A DNA stretch of 64,000 nucleotides, from contig NC_092577.1 of the NCBI RefSeq assembly GCF_037975245.1, positions 13,064,513 through 13,128,512 on the forward strand, in the 5' to 3' direction. The position numbers and the translations under genes were made by a program. Below are positions 33,195-44,107 of the stretch, one piece after another (position 1 is the first letter of the stretch; every line of letters starts with the position of its first letter). This DNA is from Apostichopus japonicus. Lineage: Eukaryota > Echinodermata > Holothuroidea > Aspidochirotida > Stichopodidae. The notes beneath the pieces are model-generated. The model did no database searches and was not told the origin of the DNA. It was given only the letters and a program-made list of their open reading frames with translations.

Positions 33195-33745
33195 AAGCAA
33201 CGACTTGTTTGCAAGAAGCCGGCAGAACTTTGTAGGAAATATTCGTTGTAAAGTTGGTAACGTCAGTGCCTGTGTGACTTGGGTAAAATGCTCCTTTAAG
33301 GAATATTACTCGCTAAGAAATAACATGCTGCCAAGGATGTATGTACTGCTTTTCGAATCCACCCTCGGCCTGTTCGTATTTGTGACCTGGGATTACAGCA
33401 AAAACGCAGACCAATCAGGTGTTGTCTCGGCAATGACAGAATTGCACTGGGCATAAGAGAATCCTTTCAGTCAGTTTAGGTGCCCCGCAGCTATAGATTT
33501 CATCCATTTAAAAAAAAAAGTCAATATGTTAATGTGCGATACATGATAACGTTCTTATTACCCTAGTGGTCCTCGTTTGGAATGGACATACATTTTGGAT
33601 GATCTGAAGATTGAGTTGTTCTTACCATACTCGCTGTAACACGATATATTCTGGAAAAGATTTATTCTTTTTGTGACACCAATTCACCCAGGTACTTGCT
33701 CTTGCCTCTGGTATATTTACTGGAGAACCAATTAACAACTTATTC
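33195..33745 (+). pseudogene. decayed second copy of the seven-TM exon
   Basis: 33208-33400 translates to a relative of residues 161-224 of the protein at 28184 (EYYSLRNNMLPRMYVLLFES against EYHPLRSLMLPLMYIFLFES, then TWDY against TWHY). After a stop and frame changes, the stretches at 33483-33515 (CPAAIDFIHLK-like), 33540-33640 (MTFLLP..W, WDDLKIELF-like) and 33705-33735 (LALASGIFTG) match residues 250-302 and 338-347. Several stops and indels make it inactive, and the first four TM segments are missing. Confidence 0.85.
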
Positions 33746-34780
33746 TGCTCTTACAACGATCTTTGCAATCACAAGCAAATCTATACAGCAATATGTTTTA
33801 TATGACGATATGAGTGTACACGAAACAGTCATCTAATAGCAGTATATTCTTAAACAGCTAACCTGAAAGAGAAACAAATTTAATAATTGGTCAGGATTTT
33901 TTAATTTGGTATGGTAAACCAGGGGATATCTTAGACATCCCTAAATTGAAGAGAACGAACGGACATACACTGACATGCAGGTGAGGACACCGAACATAAC
34001 AATGTTACTCAGTAGATGGAGACCAGTCGAGATAAACTGAGGTTAAAATGAGACAAAAAAAGAAGGTTTAGGAGTAAATTACATGCACATTTCACATAAA
34101 AATAGCACTAGATTTGCCTTATTTCTGATTGGACGAACATTTAAAAGCAACAGCGCTGCATTTTTACATTACCAGGGTTTTCGTTAGTAGCCGGGACCCG
34201 GGTCAAATGACCCGCCTACTTCACTACCCCAGCCCCCCCCCCCCCGTTCCTACGCCCTTGGTCGTAATGTTTTGTTCATTCACTTTCACATGAGAGTAGT
34301 AATTTCCTAATCAGACAGGATGAATATTTGGTACATATCTCCGAAAGTCTGAACATCCTTTTTATTTCTTTGTTTGGATTCTCCTGTTTTACATGTGTTA
34401 ACAAACTACGCATGAAGCTAAGTGTTAAAACTGTTTAAAAGCAAACATAACTGCTTTATATTTGTACTAGTTACCACACCCTGGAGGACTTGTCGATGTG
34501 AGTGATAAATTCTACCAAGCTGAACACTGTTCAGATTAGATGAGAGCTATTCTCCTGTTATTGTGCCCGTTCGCAAATTTGTCCACGAACAATACCAGAT
34601 CTAACTTCTCGGACTTCAACGACAATCGGACACTGGCTGTATTAACGCGGCCGTTTGGCACTTTGGCTACTCAGTCATGAGGAAGTTTTCACAAAAAATT
34701 CAAAACTGATGGCGCTATGCTAGATAAGCATAGACACAAGGCTTTTTCTCTCCCTTCGGGAAGGTATATATATACATAGA
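33746..34780. other. no gene seen
   Basis: Non-coding; a poly(C) run at 34230-34245 follows CCCGGGTCAAATGACCCG, probably a transposon scrap. Confidence 0.45.
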
Positions 34781-34975
34781 TTACAACTTGCGAGGGTAAA
34801 GGGCTGCGGCGTTGGACTTGCCTGGAAAGGGCGATGTTTGGTGATCAAAATGTCAAAAGTTGGGCCAATTTCCCTCGGGGGGGGCACCTGGGGGGTCACG
34901 GCTTTGTCGTGGGGGGGGGGCACGTGACCCCCGTGACCCCCCCCCCCCCCCCCGTAGCTACGCCACTTTGTGCAT
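34780..34975. mobile_element. GC-rich MITE-like fragment
   Basis: Poly(G)/poly(C) tracts flank an imperfect hairpin (GGGGGTCACGGC ... GTGACCCCC). The right edge, CGTAGCTACGCCAC, resembles common MITE termini. The left end and target duplication are not resolved. Confidence 0.4.
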
Positions 34976-35650
34976 ATATATTTTAACATTATTTGAAGTA
35001 GGGCTAAAAACTAGTTCCGCATCCACAGTTCCAACCCTTCAACAAATCCCCCTACCTGCACTCGAAATTTCTTTTCCCAACTACAGGTTTGCAATTGTGT
35101 GTAAATAGTTGCTCATGATTGGTCGAAAAAATTATATCAGCACAATAGAAACCTTCACTTCGAGGTTACCAAAATGTCTGCATTCATTCGTTTCAACGAA
35201 GAAATAACCTTTCAAAATTACCCGAAGCTTTTCGTAAATATATGTAGATATGTTTGGAATTGGTTTGCGATATATTTCCCACTAGTATTGTATGATCTAC
35301 TTTGATCGAAGTTTTCTGTGAAGGCATTAATCGATAACATCGCACAGTGAAGTTTCGTACAGGGTGCATCAAATATGTGCTGTAGGCAGATATGTATTAT
35401 GACTTTGTACACAGTGCAGTGACAGAAATATGTCATAATGTACACTATACTGTTTTGTGTATATTCATGCAAGACTCGTGAACTTGCGTCGTGAAGTTGA
35501 TTTTAGTGTAGGCCTACCCATTCCACGAAACGAATTCCGATTTCTAGAACGGCTCACGAATCTTGGATAACGTATACACGAACCCAATGAAATGTAGCGT
35601 AAACATGTGATCCAAACTTTAAACGTAAAGCTAGGGCGTTGAAGGGAAAC
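34976..35650. other. no gene seen
   Basis: Ordinary AT-rich sequence without a supportable feature. Confidence 0.45.
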
Positions 35651-35654
35651 CCCG

Positions 35655-35780
35655 TAACTAGACTTAATTAAAAGTTAGTGTGTAACTCAGTGTATGTGTT
35701 CGAACTTCCAAGCGATGGTCATTATTGATGCTGACATCACGAGCAATCTGACTGGCTGAAAACTCCGTTATTGCAAACCT
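35655..35780. repeat. promoter-like direct repeat, copy 1
   Basis: TAACTAGACTTAATTAAAAG to AACTCCGTTATTGCAAACCT, matched at 36502-36626. It contains GCTGACATCACGAG and CTGACTGGCTGAAAACTCCG. Copy 2 shows better CRE-like (TGACGTC) and inverted CCAAT (ATTGG) words. Function is inferred only from these words. Confidence 0.6.
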
Positions 35781-36501
35781 GCCTGGTAGCCATATTTGCC
35801 CATGCAGTCACTGTATGTAAACATGCTGTTCATTATTATGTATAGTTTATATTTCAGGTATCATTTTGTTAAATTTCCTGAGAGATTGTATGTACCGGTT
35901 ACGTGACAGCTCTCCTGGTACGGTTTTCTTGTGTTAGGCAAGTTTCTTAGTGAAATGTTCACTTCGAGTCTAGGCATTGTGCTATGTTCGTTAGTGTATT
36001 GTGGCGTACGTGGCCTAGCTTTTGTGTGTAGTACACAGCGGAGTTTGAGTGTTGGTCGCTATTGTTACTGAACATTTGTTTAGTTGATGAAATAATTGTT
36101 TACGTTGACAGTTATTGATTAATGTTTACTGTGCGGTAAATTATGTCCGGAATTTGGGGCCTTCTAGGATAAATTGGCTGTTTTGGCCTATAAGGCGATA
36201 TAGCTGTGATATGGGAGCCCCACTGTATTATGTGTAGCTAGTGTTGCTAGGCCTAGCACTATGCCCATGCTTACGAAGACCCGAGCTTTGTGTTATGACC
36301 GAGTGGGGGCGTTGTTTCAGAATATTGGAAAGTCTCTTTTGTATACAGATAGTGGGGGGGGGGGCATGACATTGGGATAAAGGATTAGTAATGGCAGGAT
36401 TATCTCATGGTTTACCGTAGGGTTTACACCCCGTTGCAGGATTTACGATGTTTAGTTATTTTGATATATTAGTTGTCGATCAGATTTCAAGTGCTTGGCA
36501 A

Positions 36502-36626
36502 TAACTAGACTTAATTAAGTGTCAGTGTGTAACTCAGTGTATGTCTTCTGCCAAGTCTTCCAAGGTCTTTATTTCTGCTGACGTCGCGAGTAATCTAATT
36601 GGCTGAAAACTCCGTAATTCCAAACT
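36502..36626. repeat. promoter-like direct repeat, copy 2
   Basis: Second copy of the 35655 block, about 847 bases downstream. It holds TGACGTC (CRE-like) and CTAATTGGCTG (inverted CCAAT box) about 14 bases apart. No exon can be tied to it. Confidence 0.6.
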
Positions 36627-36671
36627 GTTTGGGGACAAAATCGCCGCCCGCACCCCTACCCTCTCTCCTTA

Positions 36672-37140
36672 CTAGAGCATAGGCGTACGAGGCGGGGGCA
36701 TGGGGCAGACTGCCCCCCCCCCCAATTTCCAGAGGACAAGAAAATCTGGCAAAAGTCCTGAAAAATTCGGGCAGCCTAAGAGGAGAAAAAAAATATATGT
36801 ATATATAAATATGCAGTAGCTTGCCCGAATCTTTTTCAAATTTTTGCCCGACAATTCTATGGAGAGCGCTTTATGTTATTTGTTTTGTGACATTAATATT
36901 AATATAGGCCATGTGATTTTCTTTATTTAGAATCATGTTGCCCGAATATTTCCGTGTAACACCACCGTTAGCGTAGCTCATCTGGGCTACCACGCTTTTT
37001 GCACGATCAATTTTTTTTCTAACTAGTCAACTGTATACCTGGACATCTCCGACATGAGTGTATATAAAAAACGTTTTCTTTTTCATGGATGGTGGGGGGG
37101 GGGGCGAGTGCCTACAAGCCTAGAAGTACAGGTTTATCGT
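36672..37140. mobile_element. fragment of a GC-ended transposon
   Basis: GCATAGGCGTACGAGGCGGG with a following poly(C) tract resembles the edge at 63722 and 50096 (CATAGGCGTAGGAGGCGGGG). TTGCCCGAAT/TTCGGGCA words recur within. The far end is unclear. Confidence 0.4.
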
Positions 37141-37415
37141 ATTCTTTTTTATTTTTTATACTTTTTTTGTGAGACAAATTGCAGTCTCACCCGACACAGC
37201 GACATTATCCCGCTTACGTGTCGAACAATGTATGTTTTTCTGGAGGTAGCTGAGTACTGTGTTAAAATAATAAATACGGTAACTAAATTGGAGCTTAAAA
37301 AATATACTGTCCTATTTTCCCCTTCAAAGTGATGTTACCATTTTTTCTTCTTCTAATTTACCTAATATTTGGGGAAGTGTAAATTTCTAAAACGTGAGAT
37401 TATAAAATAAAGAAT

Positions 37416-38430
37416 GATTAGATGCAACTTGCAAGGCCTCAGAAGGGCCATTTCCGGCAATCGAGAGGCATTTTTGGACAAAAACATTCTTGTACGCTAC
37501 GCGCCAACCGATGGTGGCGCTTCGCTTAGATCCTTGGTTTTCAACCTTTTTTCGATCACGACCCCAATTCGTCTTCCGAGCCGTCCTCGCGAGCCCATAC
37601 CCTACCCTGCAAAGTTATCAACTTCATAAAATCAATTTCACAGCGTTTATTAGTGTATTCTTGACACAAGTGACCCGGGGACTCAATCAGAGCTATGTGT
37701 ATGTTCCTCCGTGATCAGATGACAGGTACTGCCCAATTAGAGCGTATCTCAAAGATTTCTGTCAACCCTCAATGGTACACTGGTTTCATAAGAAATGTGT
37801 GACCGTTATCACTATCAGAATAATGCAGAAAAATGGAGATGAACAATGCAATAAAAAAGCAGCAAAACCGTTTGACGTGTGCATATGAGGCCCAGTAGTA
37901 TTAAAGGAGATATATTTCGAATCGGTGAGGTAATTTCTATTTATTGAAAACAAATTAAGAAATAAAGAGAACGTAATAATACTTTGTGTATTGACAATAG
38001 AACGGGAGAACTGATAGAAGTGTCGGACTGTATAGATATCACGCTGTATAAGTTATTTCCAATTAGGCCTCCACACATCATAACCTTGGTAAATACGTAA
38101 TACGTAGTGTGCAGTGGTTGGTGGGAGTCACCGAATTCTCTTATACTAGTCTTATAGGGTTAGGGTTGAGTAAATTTTACCCGTTGTACAAGGTTTCATC
38201 GAAGAGGCTTCCTAAGAAACATCATCATGTGCCTTCGCCACCAGCCCCCAAAAATGCCACAATTTTTAATCATTACTGGGGCAATGTTCGCGAGCCCACA
38301 AAATCGGCTTCGCGGGCCCAAATGGGCCCGCGAGCCCAAGGTTGAAAACCACGGGCTTAGATAGTCACGGGAACTTTGGGGCACAAAAGTTTCTGCCCCC
38401 CAAACTGAAATGGTCCCGTACGCCGATGTA
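37416..38430. mobile_element. family-A module interrupted by a hAT-like element
   Basis: 37416-37531 carries the conserved module of family A (CATTTCCGGCAATCGAG ... CGCGCCAACCGATGGTGGCG). It is cut at GCTTAGAT by the insertion at 37532 and resumes at 38355 with AGATAGTCACGGG. Confidence 0.65.
37524..38362. mobile_element. hAT-like element, 823 bp, with 8-bp target duplication
   Basis: 37532-38354 begins CCTTGGTTTTCAACCTT and ends with its inverse AAGGTTGAAAACCACGG (one mismatch in 17). It is flanked by GCTTAGAT on both sides (37524-37531, 38355-38362). Terminus type and 8-bp duplication fit hAT. No transposase frame. Confidence 0.85.
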
Positions 38431-39440
38431 CTAGAGACACGAGTGTCAGTACCAATTGGCATTTATCTTAACATCGGACTTTTCCTAACACCACATCTGT
38501 TTCATGATTCGAGAAGAAAATACCATAAAACTCTGTTATATATAATATATGCCGGTTATATTGCATAACCTTTCCTCACACAACCTCAAAATTACTTATC
38601 CCAACATACATCCCAGCCTCCAACCCCCCCCCCCCTAACCTCACACCCCACGATCACAAAAGACTATGTATAGTTGACATGCAACTACGCCAACACTACA
38701 CGGTAACCATGTTGCACAATTAATACACGCGCAGTGGTATTTGTCCATCGTAGGTTCTTTGAAACTTCATATAAAAATTCAAGGTAAGTTCACGCCCTTA
38801 TTTTGTTATGTTTCATGTGGTTGGTTACTTCTCAAATATCAATACTGGAAAGAATATTCATCTGTTTTCCTTAATTCCATTCTTCATAGAAATCTATATA
38901 TTAACCGTGAAAATACCATTGAATGTGTTTTAATATTGTGACATGTCAATATATATATATATATGACTTATATACGTGTACAGTGAACACAGAGTTCTCA
39001 GTGGATTTGTAAGGTATCTTGGGCAATTTGCGCTGTCTCTCCAACTGAAAATAATTATTTACTAGGTCTAAATATTGTCCTCACTGGTTCTAAGCTTTCT
39101 AACAACATTATTTCCTTAAAATTATGTTTAAGGAAATAATGTTTTCGTTAGCTTTCATTATCAAGTTTAAAAGAGAGACGAAAGCTACTTGTTTTGTTGT
39201 TTACTATTGTTCCATCCTCTAGAGATAATGAACTATATGCAAAGCCTCACAACCGCGTCATTTAAGCATTTCATTGTTTCAAATTCCACCTCACGACTGG
39301 TTATGCTGTAGAAATTGTCTGATTCAAAAGCACCAGCTGGTGCAATCTGTACAATCATAGCACTTGGGTAGTACGCCCTAATTTACAGTTAAACAAAGCC
39401 ATTTCATACGCATTCACACACCAGTAGAAGCGCTGTGGTT
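38431..39440. other. no gene seen
   Basis: AT-rich sequence with a poly(C) run near 38624 and the 17-bp hairpin at 39104-39143 listed separately. Confidence 0.45.
39104..39143. repeat. perfect 17-bp hairpin
   Basis: AACATTATTTCCTTAAA, a 6-base loop, and its exact inverse complement. No poly(T) tail suggests a specific role. Confidence 0.8.
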
Positions 39441-39444
39441 GATT

Positions 39445-39446
<2 letters not shown>

Positions 39447-39524
<78 letters not shown>

Positions 39525-39549
39525 TATAGATATATATACATATATATAC

Positions 39550-39582
<33 letters not shown>

Positions 39583-39587
39583 GATAT

Positions 39588-39654
<67 letters not shown>

Positions 39655-39670
39655 TATATATATATATATT
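39447..39670. repeat. (TA)n microsatellite with TAGA/TACA interruptions
   Basis: About 220 bp of TA repeat. Confidence 0.97.
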
Positions 39671-42600
39671 GTGGCTTATTCAACAAGAAATCGATAAATG
39701 ACTTACACGTAATCATGTGAACCAAAATGTTTATTGTAAGACACTGTGCGAAACCTAGTTCTATGCAGAACATAAGAAATAACGCTTTCGTTTATTTTTG
39801 AAAATTAGGATTTTGGTTAAAAAATAGAGCAGGCAATCAATCAATCAATGAATTGTAACCAAAGAAGTAAAATGAATAGAAAAGTTTGAATTAAGAATTA
39901 TATTGTTTGCCTTTGTTCATTTTATTTCCCTCTTTTAAATATATTTGAATAAAAGGATTGTAAATGATACATATCGATATTAAAATAAACAAATCGGGCA
40001 AATAGTCAGTTTGAAGCAATTTATTTCGTAATCAAGTGTGTTTGCGTCATAGAGCGAACACTCATTTTTTTTATCATAAGAAATCGATAGATGGCTTATA
40101 CGTCATCAAAATGTTTATTGTAAGTTAGACATCGGGAAACACCTGAGAAAACCAACTGGAGAGTGATGTTGATAGTTTTATTTAATGACCTGAGTTACAA
40201 ATCGACAGGCTGATCATGTCGATAGTTTGGTAGGGGCGGATAAAGGGTTTCAGAAAGGTGGGGAGAGTGTGACCCTGAGATCGTTGACTCCAATGTAGAG
40301 GTGAGTCTAAGATTGCATCTCTACAAAAAAAAAACAGAAAAGATGTGAAATTGTGCATTGCGGGGCATATTTTAGCTGTAATGCAGGTGTATGTTTACTC
40401 CCTTTAAGTACCATTACCATTTAACTACATTCGTTTTTTTTTTTTTTTTTTTTTTTTTGTGGCTGTGAGCGAGAGTGGATGCAAATCAGAGATCCGCGCT
40501 TTAATGTGGCTAGCATCGGTTGTGACAAGTTTGATAGTTGGGAATTGTTCAAAAGCAAACAACTTAATAGTTGTTAAAGATTCAAATTATCTGTCTTTCT
40601 CATTCTTTCCTGTTTTTCTCTGTTTTATTTCTTCTTTGTAATTTTCGTCTAAAACTTCGATTGGTTCTCAACTTTCCACTTATCATACCCTTGATAACAC
40701 TTGTTAGCAGTCGTGTCTATATTGTTGCACAAGAGTCAATTACACAAACTGAATAACTCCGTCTGTCTATACCCAGAGTTCTCCCATCAAAAATGTTTCC
40801 TTTAAATTAACAGTGGGGTACAAAAAAAATCAATGATTTGTTTCCCAATAAGATCAATTACAATCAATTTTTTTTATTAATAGTAAACTGGTATATTTAG
40901 ACTCGTACAACGACCAGTGTATAACAAGTGTTTTATCATTACTTCGAAGGGACTGGCCATCTTCCATGTCAACCGATAAATATTATTTTTAATTGTCATA
41001 GAAAAACATTACGTTTCACTCAAATAACAGCGAGGACATTATGTTGAGCATAGAACGAATTCAGTTTACATACATAACCTGTAGCTAATGTGTTTTGGAT
41101 GTCGCGTGGGTTACTTCTCCTTAACTACTTATGACTGTGTTTGCGAGTCAGTGTTACAGAAACTTTACGGTGAGATGATGTTGGAAGATATTTAATTAAG
41201 TTTTAGACAATGCCGAAACCATTCACCACTGTTCTTTTTGAAGATTTGGAATCAAATGTTGATATATTTTTCGATCAGGATTGAGTACTTTCTCTGAAAA
41301 TCCTACATCTTTACATGACAAAGTTGGAAAAAGCAGGATTTGCTTAAAAGTGTTGGCTATTGTGAATAACAAAGAAACAATAGCACTTTCCCATCGATTC
41401 ATTCAAGTAAGTACATGTAAATAAACGCAACTGTATGTCGTGCCTTCTACCCTATTGTATATATGTATAGTTATGTATAGTTAAGTCTAGTTACGTTGCT
41501 ATTGTGTGTGTGTTCCTGTGCGTATGTGTGCACCCAATATGATGTTAATGGAAGTAGTCGTTGTACATACCATATTAGCAGTGAATAACAACTTATTAAT
41601 TGAGACTTTACATAAGTCGCCATATTCATATATGTTGTGACATTGTTGAGACAATTGTGATAAGCAAATGTCCGAAGATAACTGTATAGCCTCCGTTACA
41701 ATACTAAGCTGTGCGAAGACAACAATTGTGTACGGCTCAATGCGAGTCGGATATACTACTAGCCTACTAGCCGATTAGCCGATTAGCGGGCTAGCCTACT
41801 AGCCTTCTAGCCTACATTATATATCAGCTGAATCGAATGGTAAGAAAGCGGGTTGAATGGAAGAATTGTATAACTAATACCATGTTACTAATGCAACATT
41901 AAACCATTCCAGTTTACATCTGAAGTACAAAACATATTCCGTTTTCTGTTCAAATTCACATAAAATGTTAATGTGAATATTGGCAGAAAATATTATACAT
42001 AGCAGTCAAATCGGAACTAAGAACTTCCAAAAACTAGTCTGTTACACATAATGTTTTGTTTCTATGTTACATTGTTTTTTTTTTAAATTGATAGATATAT
42101 AACAACGGTCGTGTAGTGTTAAAACATTCTTTTGAACACCCGATGATCATGGCTTTATCAGTTTAAACTGAGCATATATATATGAGTACACGATAATCAT
42201 TTAAAACTGACGTGTGTTAAAATTCTTAACATGTGTTACATTAATGACTACTTGCTACTTAGTACTTACAAAAAGAAAATACTAAACGCACAATCCTATG
42301 CATAAAGATAGAATAGACTAACCAACCAGACTACTATTAGGTTACGCCTATAATTTCATCCACAATTTAACAGATTACGCTTACCGCAAAACGCTTGAAA
42401 TCTGCAATTTGAACAATCTTTACAAGGTACAATATTTACTAGTCAAAAATAGGGACAGTTGCTTAGACTCATATTCAGTCAGTAGTTGAAACAGCCTTTG
42501 GGTTTGTCACTAATGTTTCCATAATAGCATCTGCTGACAGGTCTAACAAAAAAATGAAAAATCTAATCGTCTAATGAAAATCAATTGTCAAGTCATTAGT

Positions 42601-43160
42601 ATGTTCCCTCCCAAACACTCACCTACCCACCTCCCCCACACCCCACACCCCGCAAATTTGCATGAATTTTTCTGTGTTGTATCAAATCTACATCCTAGAA
42701 GAATTTGATATCGTTAAGTTTTTTTTTTTTTAGATTTAATTACTGTGACCTTTTAATGCATCTGGCAACACTTATATTGAGCTATGCTATCATAGCAATT
42801 AAACTGAAGAAAGTCTGTATCGTTATAAAGTATGCACAAATCGCATAAACGCTAAGAAAAAAGTATTTAATATCACTGTCTGCAACAGGGATAAACCCTT
42901 ATAACACAGACCCCCTTTGTTAAGCTTTTAAACGAAAGACTGATCTTACTTTCTTTCTTTCATCCACTTACCCCATCTCCCCTTCCCTATAACCCCCCCC
43001 CCCTATGTACACCCTTTATTATTTGTATTTCTTGCCTTAATCGGTTGTTTAATGCTGGATAACTTTCTTTCTTTTTTTGAAATAGCTTAATATGTATTCT
43101 TTTTGCTTTTACTTTTCGAGTACCACCACCAATTTTGGTGAAGAAATGTTTAACCTTCAA
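39671..43160. other. gene-poor stretch with simple repeats
   Basis: No exon I can support. Poly(T) at about 40434-40458; a small CTAGCC-type minisatellite at about 41755-41812 (TACTAGCC/GATTAGCC words); poly(C) near 42997. Confidence 0.5.
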
Positions 43161-43172
43161 CTCTTATAAGAG

Positions 43173-43230
43173 TGTAGGAACGACCTTTCTTTGCTCTTCT
43201 ATAGAAGAGCAAAGAAAGGTCGTTCCTACA
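43173..43230. repeat. perfect 58-bp palindrome
   Basis: TGTAGGAACGACCTTTCTTT ... TGTAGG read on the other strand, exact over 29 bp per arm with no spacer. A separate 12-bp palindrome, CTCTTATAAGAG, abuts it at 43161-43172. Confidence 0.9.
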
Positions 43231-43641
43231 AGTTGTCTTACAAGTTTCCATGCAATTTATTGTTCCATGTCTTACAAAGTGATCTGATAGGTCTTTTTTT
43301 TTACAATTTATTGTTATATTAAATATAATATATCGGTGCATTGTATATCGATTAGTCAAGGTCTCGTTATCGATGACGGATTTGATGCGTGGGTGAGGAA
43401 AATTTGACTATAAATTCATATTTATCATTTTCCTTACCCAATCCCAAAGAATTCCTTAAATTTTACAGCCGATGGCTAATGACGTAATGACTTCGTAAAG
43501 TTTAACGGGATCACAGCCTAAACAAGAACCCGGAAGTGACGCTGTATATGATGTGATATCGGAAATGGGACGATGTATATTTTAAGATTTCTTTAGCTTG
43601 TTTTGATTTCATTTCTTATTTTTTTATACTTCACATTCCAG

Positions 43642-44107
43642 GTTTTTCAAGATGAAGCATCCCAACGTTATTACACACTTGTTACTATTATTGAACGCCA
43701 CTTACGTCGCATCAAGCATATTAGATGTCTGTCACACTTGCAGATCACCATGGTTACATTTTGACAACAATTGTTACCTATTCGTCGATATTCCATCAAA
43801 TTTTACCGAAGCGGAGTTATTTTGTCAGGAGATGTCCGACTGCGACCGACCAAGTCATCTGGCGTCGATACACAGCGTCGAGGAGCATACATTCATTGTA
43901 GAGACGATGCTTAAGTTGTGGCGTAACGACACCGCGGATCTTCAAGCCTGGATAGGCCGGAGTCAGCCGGGAACTCTAACACCTGCAGCCTGGACAGATG
44001 AAACGTCAACCGGATATGACCTCACCTACCCATCGAATGTGGACTCCATTAGTACATGGTTTCATACTTATTGTTACCAAGACTTGCGTTTCGTTTGCAA
44101 AAAGTAA
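43642..44107 (+). CDS. secreted C-type-lectin-like protein, single visible exon
   Basis: A 3' splice site (ACTTCACATTCCAG) precedes ten leader bases and the ATG at 43652; 151 residues, stop at 44105. Residues 1-22 form a signal peptide (LLLLL core). The domain follows the CTLD pattern: CHTC..PW..F at 27-37, NNCY 40-42, an EAELFC helix to 58, HLASIHSVEEHTF 69-81, WIG 100-102, W..D 114-116, C141 and FVCKK 147-151. The disulphide pairs C27/C41 or C30/C41 and C58/C149 are plausible. Calcium-site motifs (EPN/QPD, WND) and the usual second long-loop cysteine are absent and the long loop is short, so sugar binding by the classic mechanism is unlikely. N-glycosylation sites at 50 and 92. Likely an extracellular recognition or immune protein. 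Confidence 0.85.

Noticed and set aside
35655-36626. Direct repeats as LTRs of a short retroelement
   Set aside because: No TG...CA ends, primer-binding site, polypurine tract or coding between them.
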